Shown one piece after another: positions 18,655 through 29,388 of a stretch of 64,000 nt of DNA (the stretch's first letter is position 1; each line of letters begins with the position of its first letter). Under the pieces are notes generated by a model. It searched no databases. It was not told where the DNA came from and worked only from the letters and a program-made list of their open reading frames with translations. Made by a program: the position numbers and the translations under genes. This DNA is from Sphingomonas sp. (GTDB taxonomy: Bacteria; Pseudomonadota; Alphaproteobacteria; Sphingomonadales; Sphingomonadaceae), in the NCBI RefSeq assembly GCF_017745215.1, contig NZ_JAGHZV010000015.1, positions 1 through 64,000 on the forward strand. The letters run 5' to 3'.

Positions 18655-19353
18655 TCAGGCGCCACTGGCCTTCAGCACCGGCTCGAGGTCGGCCCAGCTG
18701 AAGGCATCGAACTTGACGCCGTTGATCTCGAAGGTCGGGGTGGAGCGCACGCCCGACTCGGCCGCCTCGCGCACGCGGCGCTCGCGCTCGCCGAGCGCGG
18801 CCTGGCTGGCGAGGCACTGGTTGGCCTTGGCCGCGGGCACGCCGAACCTGGCCATCAGCTCGACATAGCCCAGCCGCCGCGCCCATTCGCCGGGCTGCTG
18901 GAGCTTGGGCAGCTTGGCGATCACCGTCGCCATCTGCTGGTTCGCACGCGCGTTGAAGCCGGCCTGGCCGGCGTACATGGCATCCAATAGCTTGAAGAAG
19001 CTCGCGGTCGGCACGCAATGGCCAAGCACCGAGAGGCCGGGGTCCTGCGGGTGCACCCAGAAGTCGCGATATTCGTAGCTCACCTTGCCGGTCGCGACAT
19101 AGTTGGCACGCAACGCGGCGACGCCTTCATTGGCGAAGCGCCCGCAGGTCGGACAGCTGCGCGAGCCATATTCGACGAGCGCGAGCGGCGCATCGGGATT
19201 GCCCTGGCGGACGCCGCCCTGCGGCGTGATGGCGACCACGCCCAGCCAGTTGGTCTGCGGCGCCGCCGGCCTGGCGGGCGCCTTCGCATGCATCGCGAGC
19301 GCGGCGACGGGGAGCAGCAGCGCAGCGGCGGCGAAGCCGAGGATCCGGCGCAT
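18655..19353 (-). CDS. DsbA-family thioredoxin-fold protein (CPTC)
   Basis: The 232-residue protein has a cleavable signal peptide (AAALLLPVAALA), a DsbA fold with active site CPTC, the shared block YRDFWVHPQDPGLSVLGHC and the cis-proline loop GVRSTPTFEIN. Unlike its paralogue downstream it has no lipobox, so it is probably soluble in the periplasm. Its ATG shares one base with the dciA stop (TGATG), so translation is coupled. The different active-site dipeptides suggest different redox potentials or partners for the two paralogues. Confidence 0.9.
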   Translation of the reverse strand: MRRILGFAAAALLLPVAALAMHAKAPARPAAPQTNWLGVVAITPQGGVRQGNPDAPLALVEYGSRSCPTCGRFANEGVAALRANYVATGKVSYEYRDFWVHPQDPGLSVLGHCVPTASFFKLLDAMYAGQAGFNARANQQMATVIAKLPKLQQPGEWARRLGYVELMARFGVPAAKANQCLASQAALGERERRVREAAESGVRSTPTFEINGVKFDAFSWADLEPVLKASGA

Positions 19354-19883
19354 CAGCCGATCTTTCCGATCACCGGCAGGCCCTGCGCCGCGACGCCCTT
19401 GGCCAGCGCCTCGAGCACTTCGCGCAGCTCGGCGTCGGCGATGCCGCGCAGGCTCTCGCCCAGCTCCTCGGGCACCGGCGCGAGCTCGGGCTTGGCGGCC
19501 GGGCGGCCGGGGCGCGTCACCACGCCCTGGCGGATCTGCACCTTCGCCACGGCCTCATAGCCGAAGAACCGGTTGACCCGCTCGACGATCTCGGGGGCGA
19601 TATGCTGCATCATCGGGGCATGCGCGCCCGCGACGACGAGGCTCAGCACGCCCTCGGCGCGCTTGCCCTGCGGGAATTTGATCGATTCGGGCGAGGAGAC
19701 GCGCGCATAGCGTTCGCCGACGATCTCGCACCAGCGGCTCACCACCGAATGCTGGACGAAGCCGAACTTGCGGAAGGCGGCGCGGCCGACGTCGGGCAGC
19801 AGCTCGGAGACCGCGCGCGGGCGGTTCGAACGCTGCGGCTCGGGCTTGGGCCGGCGCGTGGTGGTGCGAGGGGGCTTCGTCAT
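19353..19883 (-). CDS. dciA: DciA-like helicase-loading protein (DUF721)
   Basis: DciA loads the replicative helicase DnaB in bacteria that lack DnaC. The 176-residue product has a basic, disordered start (TTTRRPKPEPQRSNRPR) and a DUF721 core from about 25 (FGFVQHSVVSRWCEIVGERY; GVLSLVVAGAHAPMMQHIAP). A longer upstream frame exists, but the ATG at 19883 fits family length. It is divergent from mutY across only 28 bases and is the first gene of dciA-dsbA-dsbA-smc. Confidence 0.9.
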   Translation of the reverse strand: MTKPPRTTTRRPKPEPQRSNRPRAVSELLPDVGRAAFRKFGFVQHSVVSRWCEIVGERYARVSSPESIKFPQGKRAEGVLSLVVAGAHAPMMQHIAPEIVERVNRFFGYEAVAKVQIRQGVVTRPGRPAAKPELAPVPEELGESLRGIADAELREVLEALAKGVAAQGLPVIGKIG

Positions 19884-19911
19884 TCCAGGCAACCCATGCC
19901 ATAGGCGGGGC

Positions 19912-20949
19912 GTGCCCGACAACATCGCCGACAAGCTTCTCCACTGGTATCACAGCCACGCCCGCAGCCTGCCCTGGCGCGCGCCGCCGGGCGAGCCCCC
20001 GCCCGACCCCTATCGCGTGTGGCTCTCCGAAGTGATGCTCCAGCAGACCCAGGTCGCGACGGTGAAACCCTATTTCGACAGATTCACCGCGCGCTGGCCG
20101 AGCTTCGCCGCGCTGGCCGCCGCCGACGACGCCGATGTGATGGCCGCCTGGGCGGGGCTCGGCTATTACGCCCGGGCGCGCAACATGCTCGCCTGTGCCC
20201 GCGCCGTCGCCTCGCTGGGAAGGCTCCCCGACAGCGAGGCGGGCCTGCGCGACCTGCCTGGGATCGGCGCCTATACCTCGGCCGCGATCGCCGCGATCGC
20301 CTTCTGCCAGCGCGCGGTGGTGGTCGACGGCAATGTCGAGCGCGTCGTCGCACGGCTGTTCGCGCTTGAGGAAGCACTGCCCGCCGCCAGGCCGCGGCTC
20401 CACGCGCTCGCCGATTCGATCACCCCCGACACTCGCGCCGGCGACTTCGCCCAGGCGATGATGGATCTCGGCGCGACGGTCTGCACGCCGCGCAACCCCG
20501 TCTGCCCGATGTGTCCGCTACGCACCGACTGCCGCGCCTTCGCCCAGGGCGATCCCGAGACCTATCCCAGGAAGTCGCCCAAACCCGTCCGCCCGCAGCG
20601 CTACGGCACGATCTTCTGGGCCGAGCGCCAGGGCCAGGTGCTGCTCGTCCGCCGGCCCGACAAGGGCATGCTCGGCGGGATGCGCGCGCTGCCGACCGGT
20701 CCCTGGACCGACGAGCCCCCCGGCCTCGCCGGCGCGCCGCTCGCCGCCGACTGGCAGCTGACCGACGCAAGCGTGAGCCACGGCTTCACCCATTTCAGCC
20801 TCGAATGCGCGCTTGCGGTCGCTCGCGTCGCGGGCCATGCACCGGCGGCGGAAGGCGAATGGTGGCCGGTCGCCGAGCTCGATTCGGCGGGGCTGCCAAC
20901 GCTTTTCGCGAAAGCGGCACGGCAGGCGGAGAGGATCGCATGCGCATGA
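19912..20949 (+). CDS. mutY: A/G-specific adenine glycosylase
   Basis: MutY removes adenine mispaired with 8-oxoguanine. The 345-residue protein starts with GTG; the longer frame upstream overlaps dciA and is not needed. Catalytic Glu40 is in SEVMLQQTQV, the helix-hairpin-helix is LPGIGAYTSAAIAAIAF, and catalytic Asp139 is in VVDGNVERV. The [4Fe-4S] cysteines are C191, C198, C201 and C207, with 6-2-5 spacing. A C-terminal NUDIX-like 8-oxoG recognition domain follows. The stop overlaps the start of a serine hydrolase gene. Confidence 0.96.
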   Translation: MPDNIADKLLHWYHSHARSLPWRAPPGEPPPDPYRVWLSEVMLQQTQVATVKPYFDRFTARWPSFAALAAADDADVMAAWAGLGYYARARNMLACARAVASLGRLPDSEAGLRDLPGIGAYTSAAIAAIAFCQRAVVVDGNVERVVARLFALEEALPAARPRLHALADSITPDTRAGDFAQAMMDLGATVCTPRNPVCPMCPLRTDCRAFAQGDPETYPRKSPKPVRPQRYGTIFWAERQGQVLLVRRPDKGMLGGMRALPTGPWTDEPPGLAGAPLAADWQLTDASVSHGFTHFSLECALAVARVAGHAPAAEGEWWPVAELDSAGLPTLFAKAARQAERIACA

Positions 20950-22226
20950 AATGGCTCGGAATTCCGGCACTCGGTCTGTTGCTCGTCACCGGAGTCGCCG
21001 CGCCCGCCAGGCCGCCCGAGCGCATCGCCGCCGCGAAGACGCAGGCGCTGGTCAGCGACTATGTCGCGACCGACAAGGTCCCCGGCATGGTCGTCGCGAT
21101 CGGCAAGGGCGACGCGGACCCGGTCTTCGTCGCCGCCGGCAAGGTCGGGATTGCGCCCACCGCGCACGCCGCGGACCCCGACAGCCTGTGGCGCGTCTAT
21201 TCGATGACCAAGCCGATCACCGGCATCGCCGCGATGATCCTGGTCCAGGACGGCAAGCTCAAGCTCGACCAGCCGATCTCGGACTTCATCCCCGCGTTCA
21301 AGACCATGCGCGTGCTCGACGATCCCGCCGGCACGACGCTCGCGAGCCGCCCGGCAACCCGGCCGATCACGGTGCGCAACCTGCTCACCCACACCGCGGG
21401 GCTGGGCTATACGATCATCACCAAGGGCCCGCTGCTCGACGAATACAACAAGCTCGGCATCAACCCCGCGCAGGTGAGCCGCGGGCTCGAGCCGTCGATG
21501 CGCTCGGCCCGGCCTGCGACGCTCGAGGCCTTCGCCAACCAGGTCGCGACGCTGCCGCTGATCGCCGAGCCGGGAGCCAAATGGAGCTATTCGATCGGGC
21601 TCGACGTACTCGGCCGGGTGATCGAAGTCGCGAGCGGCATGCCGTTCGACAAATTCCTGCAGACGCGGATTTTCGACCCGCTGAAGATGCGCTCGACCTA
21701 TTTCACCGTGCCCGCGAGCGAGGTCGGCCGCTTCGCCGACAATTATTTCTACACCGGCAGCACGCGGATTCCGCTCGATCCGGCGGCAAGCTCGGTGTGG
21801 CTCGATCCGCCGAGCTTCCCCTATGGCGGCGCCGGGCTGATCATGTCGTCGCGCGACTATGACCGCTTCCTCCACATGCTCGCCAACTATGGCACGCTCG
21901 ACGGCATGCAGGTCCTCAAGCCGGAGATCGCGAAGCTGGCGATGTCGAACCTGCTGCCCGAGGGAGCCGATACCAGCATCCTCAACGCGACGGTCGCGCT
22001 GGGCGGCAAGCTCGGCTTCGGTGCCGGCGGCTCGGTGTACGTCATCGGCGCGCCGGGCGTGGCGCGCGCGGGCACCTACGGCTGGGGCGGCGCGGCGAGC
22101 ACCATCGCCTGGGTCGACGCTGCCAATGGCCTCCGCGGCAACGTGATGGTCAACTACATGCCGACCGAACATTGGCCGCTGCGTGCCGACCTCAACAAGG
22201 CGCTCGCCGCCGACCTGGGCCTGTGA
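20940..22226 (+). CDS. Beta-lactamase-family serine hydrolase (secreted)
   Basis: The roughly 428-residue protein has a signal peptide (LGLLLVTGVAAPARP) and a class C beta-lactamase/esterase fold. The SxxK catalytic motif is SMTK, the second motif is the Tyr in WSYSIGLDVLG, and a helper motif HTAGLGY is present. It is more probably an esterase or D-aminopeptidase than a true beta-lactamase. Two ATGs (20940 and 20946) are possible; the second makes an ATGA overlap with the mutY stop. nudC follows after 13 bases. Confidence 0.9.
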   Translation: MRMKWLGIPALGLLLVTGVAAPARPPERIAAAKTQALVSDYVATDKVPGMVVAIGKGDADPVFVAAGKVGIAPTAHAADPDSLWRVYSMTKPITGIAAMILVQDGKLKLDQPISDFIPAFKTMRVLDDPAGTTLASRPATRPITVRNLLTHTAGLGYTIITKGPLLDEYNKLGINPAQVSRGLEPSMRSARPATLEAFANQVATLPLIAEPGAKWSYSIGLDVLGRVIEVASGMPFDKFLQTRIFDPLKMRSTYFTVPASEVGRFADNYFYTGSTRIPLDPAASSVWLDPPSFPYGGAGLIMSSRDYDRFLHMLANYGTLDGMQVLKPEIAKLAMSNLLPEGADTSILNATVALGGKLGFGAGGSVYVIGAPGVARAGTYGWGGAASTIAWVDAANGLRGNVMVNYMPTEHWPLRADLNKALAADLGL

Positions 22227-22239
22227 TCCGGGCGGCGCG

Positions 22240-23109
22240 GTGAAGGGCCCCTGGTTCACCGGCGCGACGATCGACCGCGCCGACAATGTCCGCGCCGACG
22301 ATGCCGCGATCGCCGCCGCCAGGGCCGATCCGGCGGCGCGGCTGCTCCGCCTCGCCGGACTCGATCCGTTGCTCGACGATGCCGGGCTGCTCGTCTGGGA
22401 CACGCTCGACGCGGCGGGGCCCGACGACGACCTGGTGTTCCTCGGCTTCGATTCGGGTTGCCCGCGTTTCGCCGTCGCGAACCGCACCGCGCCCGCCGTC
22501 ACCGGCCGCAGCCTCGAGATCATGGGCCTAGTCGCGCGGATGCAGGCCGAGGAAGCGGCGCTCTACGCCGGCGCGCGCAGCCTGATCGACTGGCACATGC
22601 GCCACCGCTTCTGCGCGAACTGCGGCCATGCCACTGCGCCGTTCAAGGCCGGCTGGGCGCGCCGCTGCCCCAATTGCGGCGCGGAGCATTTCCCGCGCAC
22701 CGATCCGGTGGTGATCATGCTCGCCGAATATGAGGGCCGCGCGCTCGTCGGTCGCGGCCGCGGCTGGCCCGAGCGGCGCTATTCGGCGCTCGCCGGCTTC
22801 GTCGAGCCCGGCGAATCGATCGAGGAAGCCGTCGCGCGCGAGACCTTCGAGGAAGCGGGCGTGCGCGTGCGCGACGTCCGCTACGTCGCGAGCCAGCCCT
22901 GGCCCTTCCCCTCGTCGCTGATGATCGGCTGCACCTCGACCGCCGACGGCGACGCGATCACCGTCGACACGAGCGAGCTCGAGGACGTGATCTGGGTGAC
23001 GCGCGACGAAGTCCGCGCCTCGCTCGCGGGCGAGCCGGCGCCCTTCCTCGCGCCCCCGCGCTTCGCGATCGCGCGCACGCTGCTGAAGGCGTGGCTGGCG
23101 GAAGGCTGA
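22240..23109 (+). CDS. nudC: NAD+ diphosphatase / RNA-decapping NUDIX hydrolase
   Basis: NudC hydrolyses NADH and removes NAD caps from RNA. The 289-residue protein has an N-terminal domain, a four-cysteine zinc ribbon (FCANCGHA ... RRCPNCGAEHF), and a NUDIX box GFVEPGESIEEAVARETFEE followed by AGV; the SQPWPFPSSLM motif after it marks the NADH-specific group. I chose the GTG at 22240, just after the preceding hydrolase, because upstream in-frame codons overlap that gene. It converges on a membrane-protein gene with only four bases between stops. Confidence 0.94.
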   Translation: MKGPWFTGATIDRADNVRADDAAIAAARADPAARLLRLAGLDPLLDDAGLLVWDTLDAAGPDDDLVFLGFDSGCPRFAVANRTAPAVTGRSLEIMGLVARMQAEEAALYAGARSLIDWHMRHRFCANCGHATAPFKAGWARRCPNCGAEHFPRTDPVVIMLAEYEGRALVGRGRGWPERRYSALAGFVEPGESIEEAVARETFEEAGVRVRDVRYVASQPWPFPSSLMIGCTSTADGDAITVDTSELEDVIWVTRDEVRASLAGEPAPFLAPPRFAIARTLLKAWLAEG

Positions 23110-23113
23110 GCGA

Positions 23114-23614
23114 TCAGTCCTCGGCGAGCGGCCGCGTCGCCCAGCTCGCGTGGAGCGTCGGCACCGCCGAATAGAGCGTCAGCAGCACTACCGCGAGCGC
23201 GTTGAGCTCGACGATCAGCGTCGACAACGGCCAGCGGCCGAGCGCCGCCATCGCGATGAGCAGCCAGATGCCGCCCAGCGCGACTGCGCTCATCGTGGCG
23301 AAGGCGACGAGGAAGGCCCGCGTCCGCGCTGCCCGATCGAACTCGTCGACGCGCTCGGGCGTGCCCCAGGGCTTGATCGGGCCGAACAGTGGGAGAAAGC
23401 CGGCGATGGCGAGCCCGAGATAGACGAGGACCTGCCCGGCGAAGCCCCAGCCGGCGTTGGCGAGGCTGATCGTCCATCCGCCAAACGAGAGCGCGAGCGC
23501 GACGATCGGCAGCCAGCGAAGGTGTCGGCGGCGCACCTGCCCTCGCGCCATTGCGGGGAGGCCGGTATGCTCGGCAGCGGCGTCCAGTGCCGAAATCAGG
23601 CGATCATGCTTCAT
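23114..23614 (-). CDS. Four-helix membrane protein paired with XRE regulator
   Basis: No known family recognised. The roughly 166-residue protein has four predicted membrane helices (about 31-53, 57-80, 102-128 and 131-153) and short charged ends. An in-frame ATG at 23626 would add four residues; 23614 is preferred because GGAG lies six bases before it. It directly follows the small XRE regulator gene on the same strand. Such pairs are common small modules in which the regulator controls itself and a membrane partner; the role here is unknown. Confidence 0.72.
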   Translation of the reverse strand: MKHDRLISALDAAAEHTGLPAMARGQVRRRHLRWLPIVALALSFGGWTISLANAGWGFAGQVLVYLGLAIAGFLPLFGPIKPWGTPERVDEFDRAARTRAFLVAFATMSAVALGGIWLLIAMAALGRWPLSTLIVELNALAVVLLTLYSAVPTLHASWATRPLAED

Positions 23615-23631
23615 ATGCGTCTCCATGCCGC

Positions 23632-23880
23632 TCAGGCGGCCTCGTTCGCCCGCCGCAGCGCGAGGCCGACCGGCGGAAAGGGGTCGAACGAGAAGACCAG
23701 CTCGACCGGCACGTCGAACAGCCGCGCGATCTTCATCCCCAGCTCGAGGCTGGGGCTGTAGTCGCCGCGTTCGAGATAGCCGATCGTCTGCGGGTTTACG
23801 CCTACTGCCTCGGCCAGCTCGCGCCGACTCATCCCGCGCTCGGCGCGGAACAGGGCAATACGATTGTGGATGGCGGGCAT
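23632..23880 (-). CDS. Small XRE-family transcriptional regulator
   Basis: The 82-residue protein is almost entirely one helix-turn-helix domain (RRELAEAVGVNPQTIGYLER) with the segment GDYSPSLELGMKIARLFDVP behind it, typical of the YozG-like minimal XRE proteins. A dyad TTGT-N6-ACAA lies 25 bases upstream of the start in an AT-rich promoter region and is a good candidate for its own operator. The membrane-protein gene follows after 17 bases. Confidence 0.88.
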   Translation of the reverse strand: MPAIHNRIALFRAERGMSRRELAEAVGVNPQTIGYLERGDYSPSLELGMKIARLFDVPVELVFSFDPFPPVGLALRRANEAA

Positions 23881-23904
23881 GTTGCGTCTATTCCGTTCGA
23901 TCTA

Positions 23905-23918
23905 TTGTATTTAGACAA
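23905..23918. promoter_or_regulatory. Candidate operator of the XRE gene (TTGT-N6-ACAA)
   Basis: A perfect 4+4 dyad sits in the most AT-rich stretch of the region, 25-38 bases upstream of the XRE start codon, where a -10 box would be expected. Binding there would allow autoregulation. Confidence 0.45.
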
Positions 23919-23958
23919 CATATCGTGGCGGGAGTCAACAGCTCGCGTGCCAACAGCC

Positions 23959-23977
23959 GCCGCCGGGATGACGGTAA
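23959..23977. repeat. Half REP-like motif
   Basis: CGCCGGGATGACGGTAA matches one arm of the REP-like family but has no partner arm nearby. It lies 16 bases beyond the pheA stop and looks like a remnant. Confidence 0.5.
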
Positions 23978-23992
23978 GGGATTGAAAAGGGC

Positions 23993-24883
23993 TTAGCCCC
24001 GCTCGCGCGCCTGGGGATAGGTGCCGAGCAGCCGTACCCATTTGGTGTGGAACGCCAGCTCGTCGAGCGCGCGGTCGACCGCGAGATCGCCCGGCTTGCC
24101 GACGATATCGGCGTAGAACTCGGTCGCCGCGAAGGTGCCGCCGCGCTGGTAGCTCTCGAGCTTGGTCATGTTGACGCCGTTGGTCGCGAAGCCGCCGAGC
24201 GCCTTGTAGAGCGCCGCGGGCACGTTCTTCACTTCGAAGATGAAGGTCGTCACGAACGGCCCCACGCCCGCCAGCGGCGGCGCCTCTCGGGCGAGCACGA
24301 CGAACCGCGTCATATTGTGCTCGGCGTCGGCGATGTCCTCGGCGAGCGGGCGGAGCCCGTAGAGCTCGCCCGCGCCCGGCGGGGCCAGCGCCGCCACGCT
24401 CGGGTCGCCGAGCTCGGCGACGACGGCGGCCGCGCCCGCGGTATCGGGATAGGCGACCGGCGAGATGCCGTGTCCCTTGAGCCAGATCCGACACTGGCCG
24501 AGCGCCTGGGGATGGCTCATCGCTTCCCTGACCTCGCCGAGGCTGCCGCTGCCGACCAGCGCGTAGCGGATCGGCAGGAAATGCTCGCCGGTGATCACCA
24601 GCCCCGATTCGGGCAGCAGGAAGTGGATGTCCGCCACGCGGCCGTGGAGCGAATTCTCGATCGGGATCAGCGCACAATCGGCGCTGCCTTCGCGGACGGC
24701 ATCGATCGCATCCTCGAAGCTGAAGCAGGGGAGCGGCAGCCCGTCCGGAAAGGCCTGGGTCACGGCGATATGCGAGTTCGCGCCCGGCGCGCCCTGGAAG
24801 GCGACGGCGCGGCTGGGCTCGGCTTCGGCGGCGGCGATCATGCGGGCGACGATCGGGCGGGCAGGTGCGGCGAAATTCTCCAT
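23993..24883 (-). CDS. pheA: Prephenate dehydratase
   Basis: This monofunctional enzyme turns prephenate into phenylpyruvate for phenylalanine synthesis. The 296-residue protein has the PDT domain opening with FQGAPGANSHIAV, the segment ENSLHGRVADIHFLL, the catalytic TRF motif in HNMTRFVVLAR, and a C-terminal ACT domain (LYKALGGFATNGVNMTKLES) that binds phenylalanine. The chorismate mutase is separate, at 29389, as expected for this type. It is divergent from the cytochrome c gene. Confidence 0.96.
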   Translation of the reverse strand: MENFAAPARPIVARMIAAAEAEPSRAVAFQGAPGANSHIAVTQAFPDGLPLPCFSFEDAIDAVREGSADCALIPIENSLHGRVADIHFLLPESGLVITGEHFLPIRYALVGSGSLGEVREAMSHPQALGQCRIWLKGHGISPVAYPDTAGAAAVVAELGDPSVAALAPPGAGELYGLRPLAEDIADAEHNMTRFVVLAREAPPLAGVGPFVTTFIFEVKNVPAALYKALGGFATNGVNMTKLESYQRGGTFAATEFYADIVGKPGDLAVDRALDELAFHTKWVRLLGTYPQARERG

Positions 24884-24988
24884 GCGGAGCGCGGGCTAGC
24901 GGCCCGAAGCGCCTCGGGCAAGCGGCGGCCTTGCGTTCGGGGCGAGGGCGGTTCTAAAGGGGCGGACTTTTTCGTGGGGCCTTCGACG

Positions 24989-25615
24989 ATGAGCAAGACG
25001 AACACCTTTGTGGGTTGGGTGCTGGCAGGCGGTGTTGCGGCGTTGGGTCTGTCGATCGCCAGCGGCATGGTGTTCAAGGCCGAGCCTCCGGAGAAGTTCG
25101 GCTATCCGGTCGAGGCCGAGGAAGCGACCGAGGGTGGTGCGGTCGCCGTGGCGCCGCTCCCCGTCCGCCTCGCCGCGGCCGATCCGGCCAAGGGCGCCGA
25201 GAGCTTCAAGAAGTGCGCCGCCTGCCACACGATCGCGCAGGGCGCCGCCAACGGCATCGGCCCGAACCTCTGGGGCACGCTGGGCGAGCCGATCGGCCAG
25301 GGTAAGGGAGGCTTCGCCTTCTCCGATGCGCTCAAGGGCGTCGGCGGCAATTGGGACTTCGACAAGATGGACCATTGGCTGACCAAGCCGAGCAAGTTCG
25401 CCGCAGGCACCAAGATGACGTTCGCCGGCCTGCCCGATCCGCAGGAGCGCGCGAACGTGATCGCCTACCTCAACAGCCAGGGCTCCAACCTGGCCTATCC
25501 GGCGGTCGCTGCCGAGGCTGGTGCGCCGGCGGGCAACGAAGCCGCGGGCAATGCGACGGAAGGCAATGCCGCCGAGCCGGCTGCGGCCGGCAACGAGACG
25601 ACTCCCAAGAAATAG
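24989..25615 (+). CDS. Membrane-anchored class I cytochrome c
   Basis: The 208-residue protein has an uncleaved N-terminal helix (about 8-28), a linker, one haem site CAACH with a distal methionine in TKMTFAGL, and a C-terminal low-complexity tail rich in Ala, Gly, Asn and Glu (GNEAAGNATEGNAAEP). It resembles CycM-type cytochrome c-552 that carries electrons to terminal oxidases in alphaproteobacteria. The tail is unusual and probably disordered in the periplasm. Transcribed alone, divergent from pheA. Confidence 0.92.
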   Translation: MSKTNTFVGWVLAGGVAALGLSIASGMVFKAEPPEKFGYPVEAEEATEGGAVAVAPLPVRLAAADPAKGAESFKKCAACHTIAQGAANGIGPNLWGTLGEPIGQGKGGFAFSDALKGVGGNWDFDKMDHWLTKPSKFAAGTKMTFAGLPDPQERANVIAYLNSQGSNLAYPAVAAEAGAPAGNEAAGNATEGNAAEPAAAGNETTPKK

Positions 25616-25652
25616 GCCCGGCACGGCGATTTCCGGGAAGCCGGCTCAGCCG

Positions 25653-26656
25653 CTAGCCAAGGATTTGCCTGTAAAGCGCGATGTAGCGGTCGGCCATCGC
25701 GTCGACCGTGAAGCGCTGGGCCACCGCGGCGCGGCAGGCGGCGCGATCCAGCCCCTCGATGCGGGCGAGCGCGGCGATCGCTTCGCCGGTCGAGCCGACG
25801 AGCAGCCCGGTGACCCCGTCGTCGATCAGCTCGGGCATCGAGCCGCGGCGAATCGCGATAACCGGGGTGCCGCACGCCATCGCCTCGATCACCGAGAGGC
25901 CGAAGGGTTCGTCGAAGTTGATGAGGTGGAGCAGGACGTGCGCCTGGCCCAGCGCGCGGATGCGATCCTCGCCGCCGACGGGGCCGTGGTAGACGATCCG
26001 GTCGCCGTCGAGGTGCGGCGCGACCTCGCGGTCGAAATAGCCTGCGTCCTGGACGATGCCGTAGAGGTGGAGCCGCCGGCCGGTAGCCTGGGCGACGGCG
26101 ATCGCCTCGGCGGCGCCCTTGTCGGGATGCATGCGGCCGAAGAACAGCAGATCGTCGGTGCCGCGGTCGTCGAACGCGAACTCGTCGAGGCGGATGCCGT
26201 GGTGGATCGTCGCTGCGTAGCGGAGGTTGGGGTGGCGATCGGCGTCGCTGATCGCGACATAATGCACCCGGTCTTCGAACGGCTTGTACATTGGCAGGAT
26301 GCGCTCGGAGGAGAAGCCGTGGATCGTCGTGACCATCGGCGTATCGACCAGCGGCGCGAAGGCATGGGCGGGGAAATCGGCCTGGTTGTGGATGAGGTCG
26401 AAATCGCCGGCGCGCGCGAAGGCATGGCTGAGGTGGCGATATTCCCACACCTTGGCGTCGAGGCTGCGGTCCTCCTCATAGCCCTGGGGCACGACGCCAT
26501 CGAGTGTGCCGGCGGTGAGCGAATCGCGCGTGGCGAACAGCGTGACGTCGATCCCGCGTGCGACCAGCGCTTCGGTGAGCAGGCTTGTCACCAGCTCCCA
26601 GGGGCCATAGTGGCGCGGCGGCGTGCGCCACGCGACGGGCGCGATCATCGCAACCT

Positions 26657-26660
<4 letters not shown>
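25653..26660 (-). CDS. Family 4 glycosyltransferase
   Basis: The 335-residue GT-B enzyme has an N-terminal acceptor domain and a C-terminal nucleotide-sugar domain. Seen motifs are HGIRLDEF, FFGRMHPDKG and the donor-binding EPFGLSVIEAMACGTPVIAI. The N-terminal PPRHYGPWELVTSLL is typical of the short GT4 type. It overlaps the GH13 gene upstream by four bases (ATGA) and is the last gene of the GH130-GH13-GT4 operon, implying that it builds what the other two remodel or break. Donor and acceptor are unknown. Confidence 0.9.
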
Positions 26661-28233
<1,573 letters not shown>

Positions 28234-28237
<4 letters not shown>

Positions 28238-29352
28238 TGGAATCGCTCCTTCGCGATATAAGTGATCCGGCAGGCGAGGTCGGCCTCGCCCGACGCGACG
28301 ATATAATGGTCGCCCGCATCCGCCACGCCGGTGGTGAAGACCACGGGGGTCGGCAAATAGAGCCGCTCGGCGATCGGCGCGGTGAGCGCGGGGTTGGCCT
28401 CGAGCAGCGGCACCCGGTCCTCGAGCCGCAGGATGCGCCACGGCTCGTCCTTGTCGAGCAGCGCCCAGAAGCTGCGGTAGATGCCCACCGCCTCGCGCTT
28501 TTCGACGCCGTGGTAGATCAGCATCCAGCCCTCGGGCGTGAGCACCGGCTGGCTGCCGCCGCCCATCCGCGCGGTGATCGTCGTGCCCTTGCGCGCGCGG
28601 ATGCCGGGCGCGTCGAGCGGCTTCCAATGGAGCCCGTCAGGCGATTGCGCGAAGTGGATCGCGGGGCCGCCGAGCCATTCGCTTTCTTGCGGAGGGGCGA
28701 AATAGACTTCGCCGAGCGGCCGGGTGAGCGCCATATATTTGCCGCCCACCTTGCCCTCGAACAACAGCATGTCCTTGTTCTGATGGTCGAGCACCACGCC
28801 GAGCAGCTCATAGTCGAGCCCGTTCACCGATCGGTACATCGCGGTGCAATGCCGCTCGGCCGAGACGCCGCACACCGTCATCCACCAACTGCCGCCGACC
28901 AGGCTGATCCGCGCATCCTCGACGCCATAGTCGAGGAAGGAGGCCGAGGGCTCGATCGCCTTGTCATAGTGGACTTTCACGACCTGGCGCGCGTCGCGGC
29001 TGATCTCGACGGGCAGCAGCCAGGAGAGCGAGGTAAGCCCGAGCAGCGGCGGATGGCGACCCTTCAGCGCGAACTGGCGCGGGTCGCTCATCTCGACGCC
29101 CTCGAGCCGATGCCGGTCGAGCATATAGCCGTCGGGCGTCCAGCGGATCGTGCGGACATGATCGCCGTCGATCGGCTCGACGAGCGCTTCCGCCACGCGC
29201 ACCATCAGCAGCAGATTGCCGTTCGGCAGCCGCGCCAGCCCCGGATTGAACGCGCCGAGCACGAAGGTCGGCTCGGCGATCGACCGGCGCAGCGGCGAGC
29301 GCGTCAGGTCGACGTCGTCGGGAGTGAAGATCAGCCTGTCGTCCGCGCTCAT
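28234..29352 (-). CDS. GH130-family glycoside phosphorylase
   Basis: The 372-residue protein has the GH130 five-bladed propeller signatures: FNPGLARLPNGNLLLMVRVA, a block around SDPRQFALKGRHPP, VEDARIS and YHGVEKREAVGIYRSFWALL. Known members are beta-mannosyl phosphorylases or hydrolases acting on mannosyl-glucose or mannosyl-GlcNAc. GGAAGG precedes the ATG. As the first gene of an operon with a GH13 and a GT4, it may recycle a mannose-containing oligosaccharide; the exact sugar is not deducible. Confidence 0.88.
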
Positions 29353-29388
29353 CCTTCCCCCAATCTGCCCAGGCCAACGGTGCGGAGC

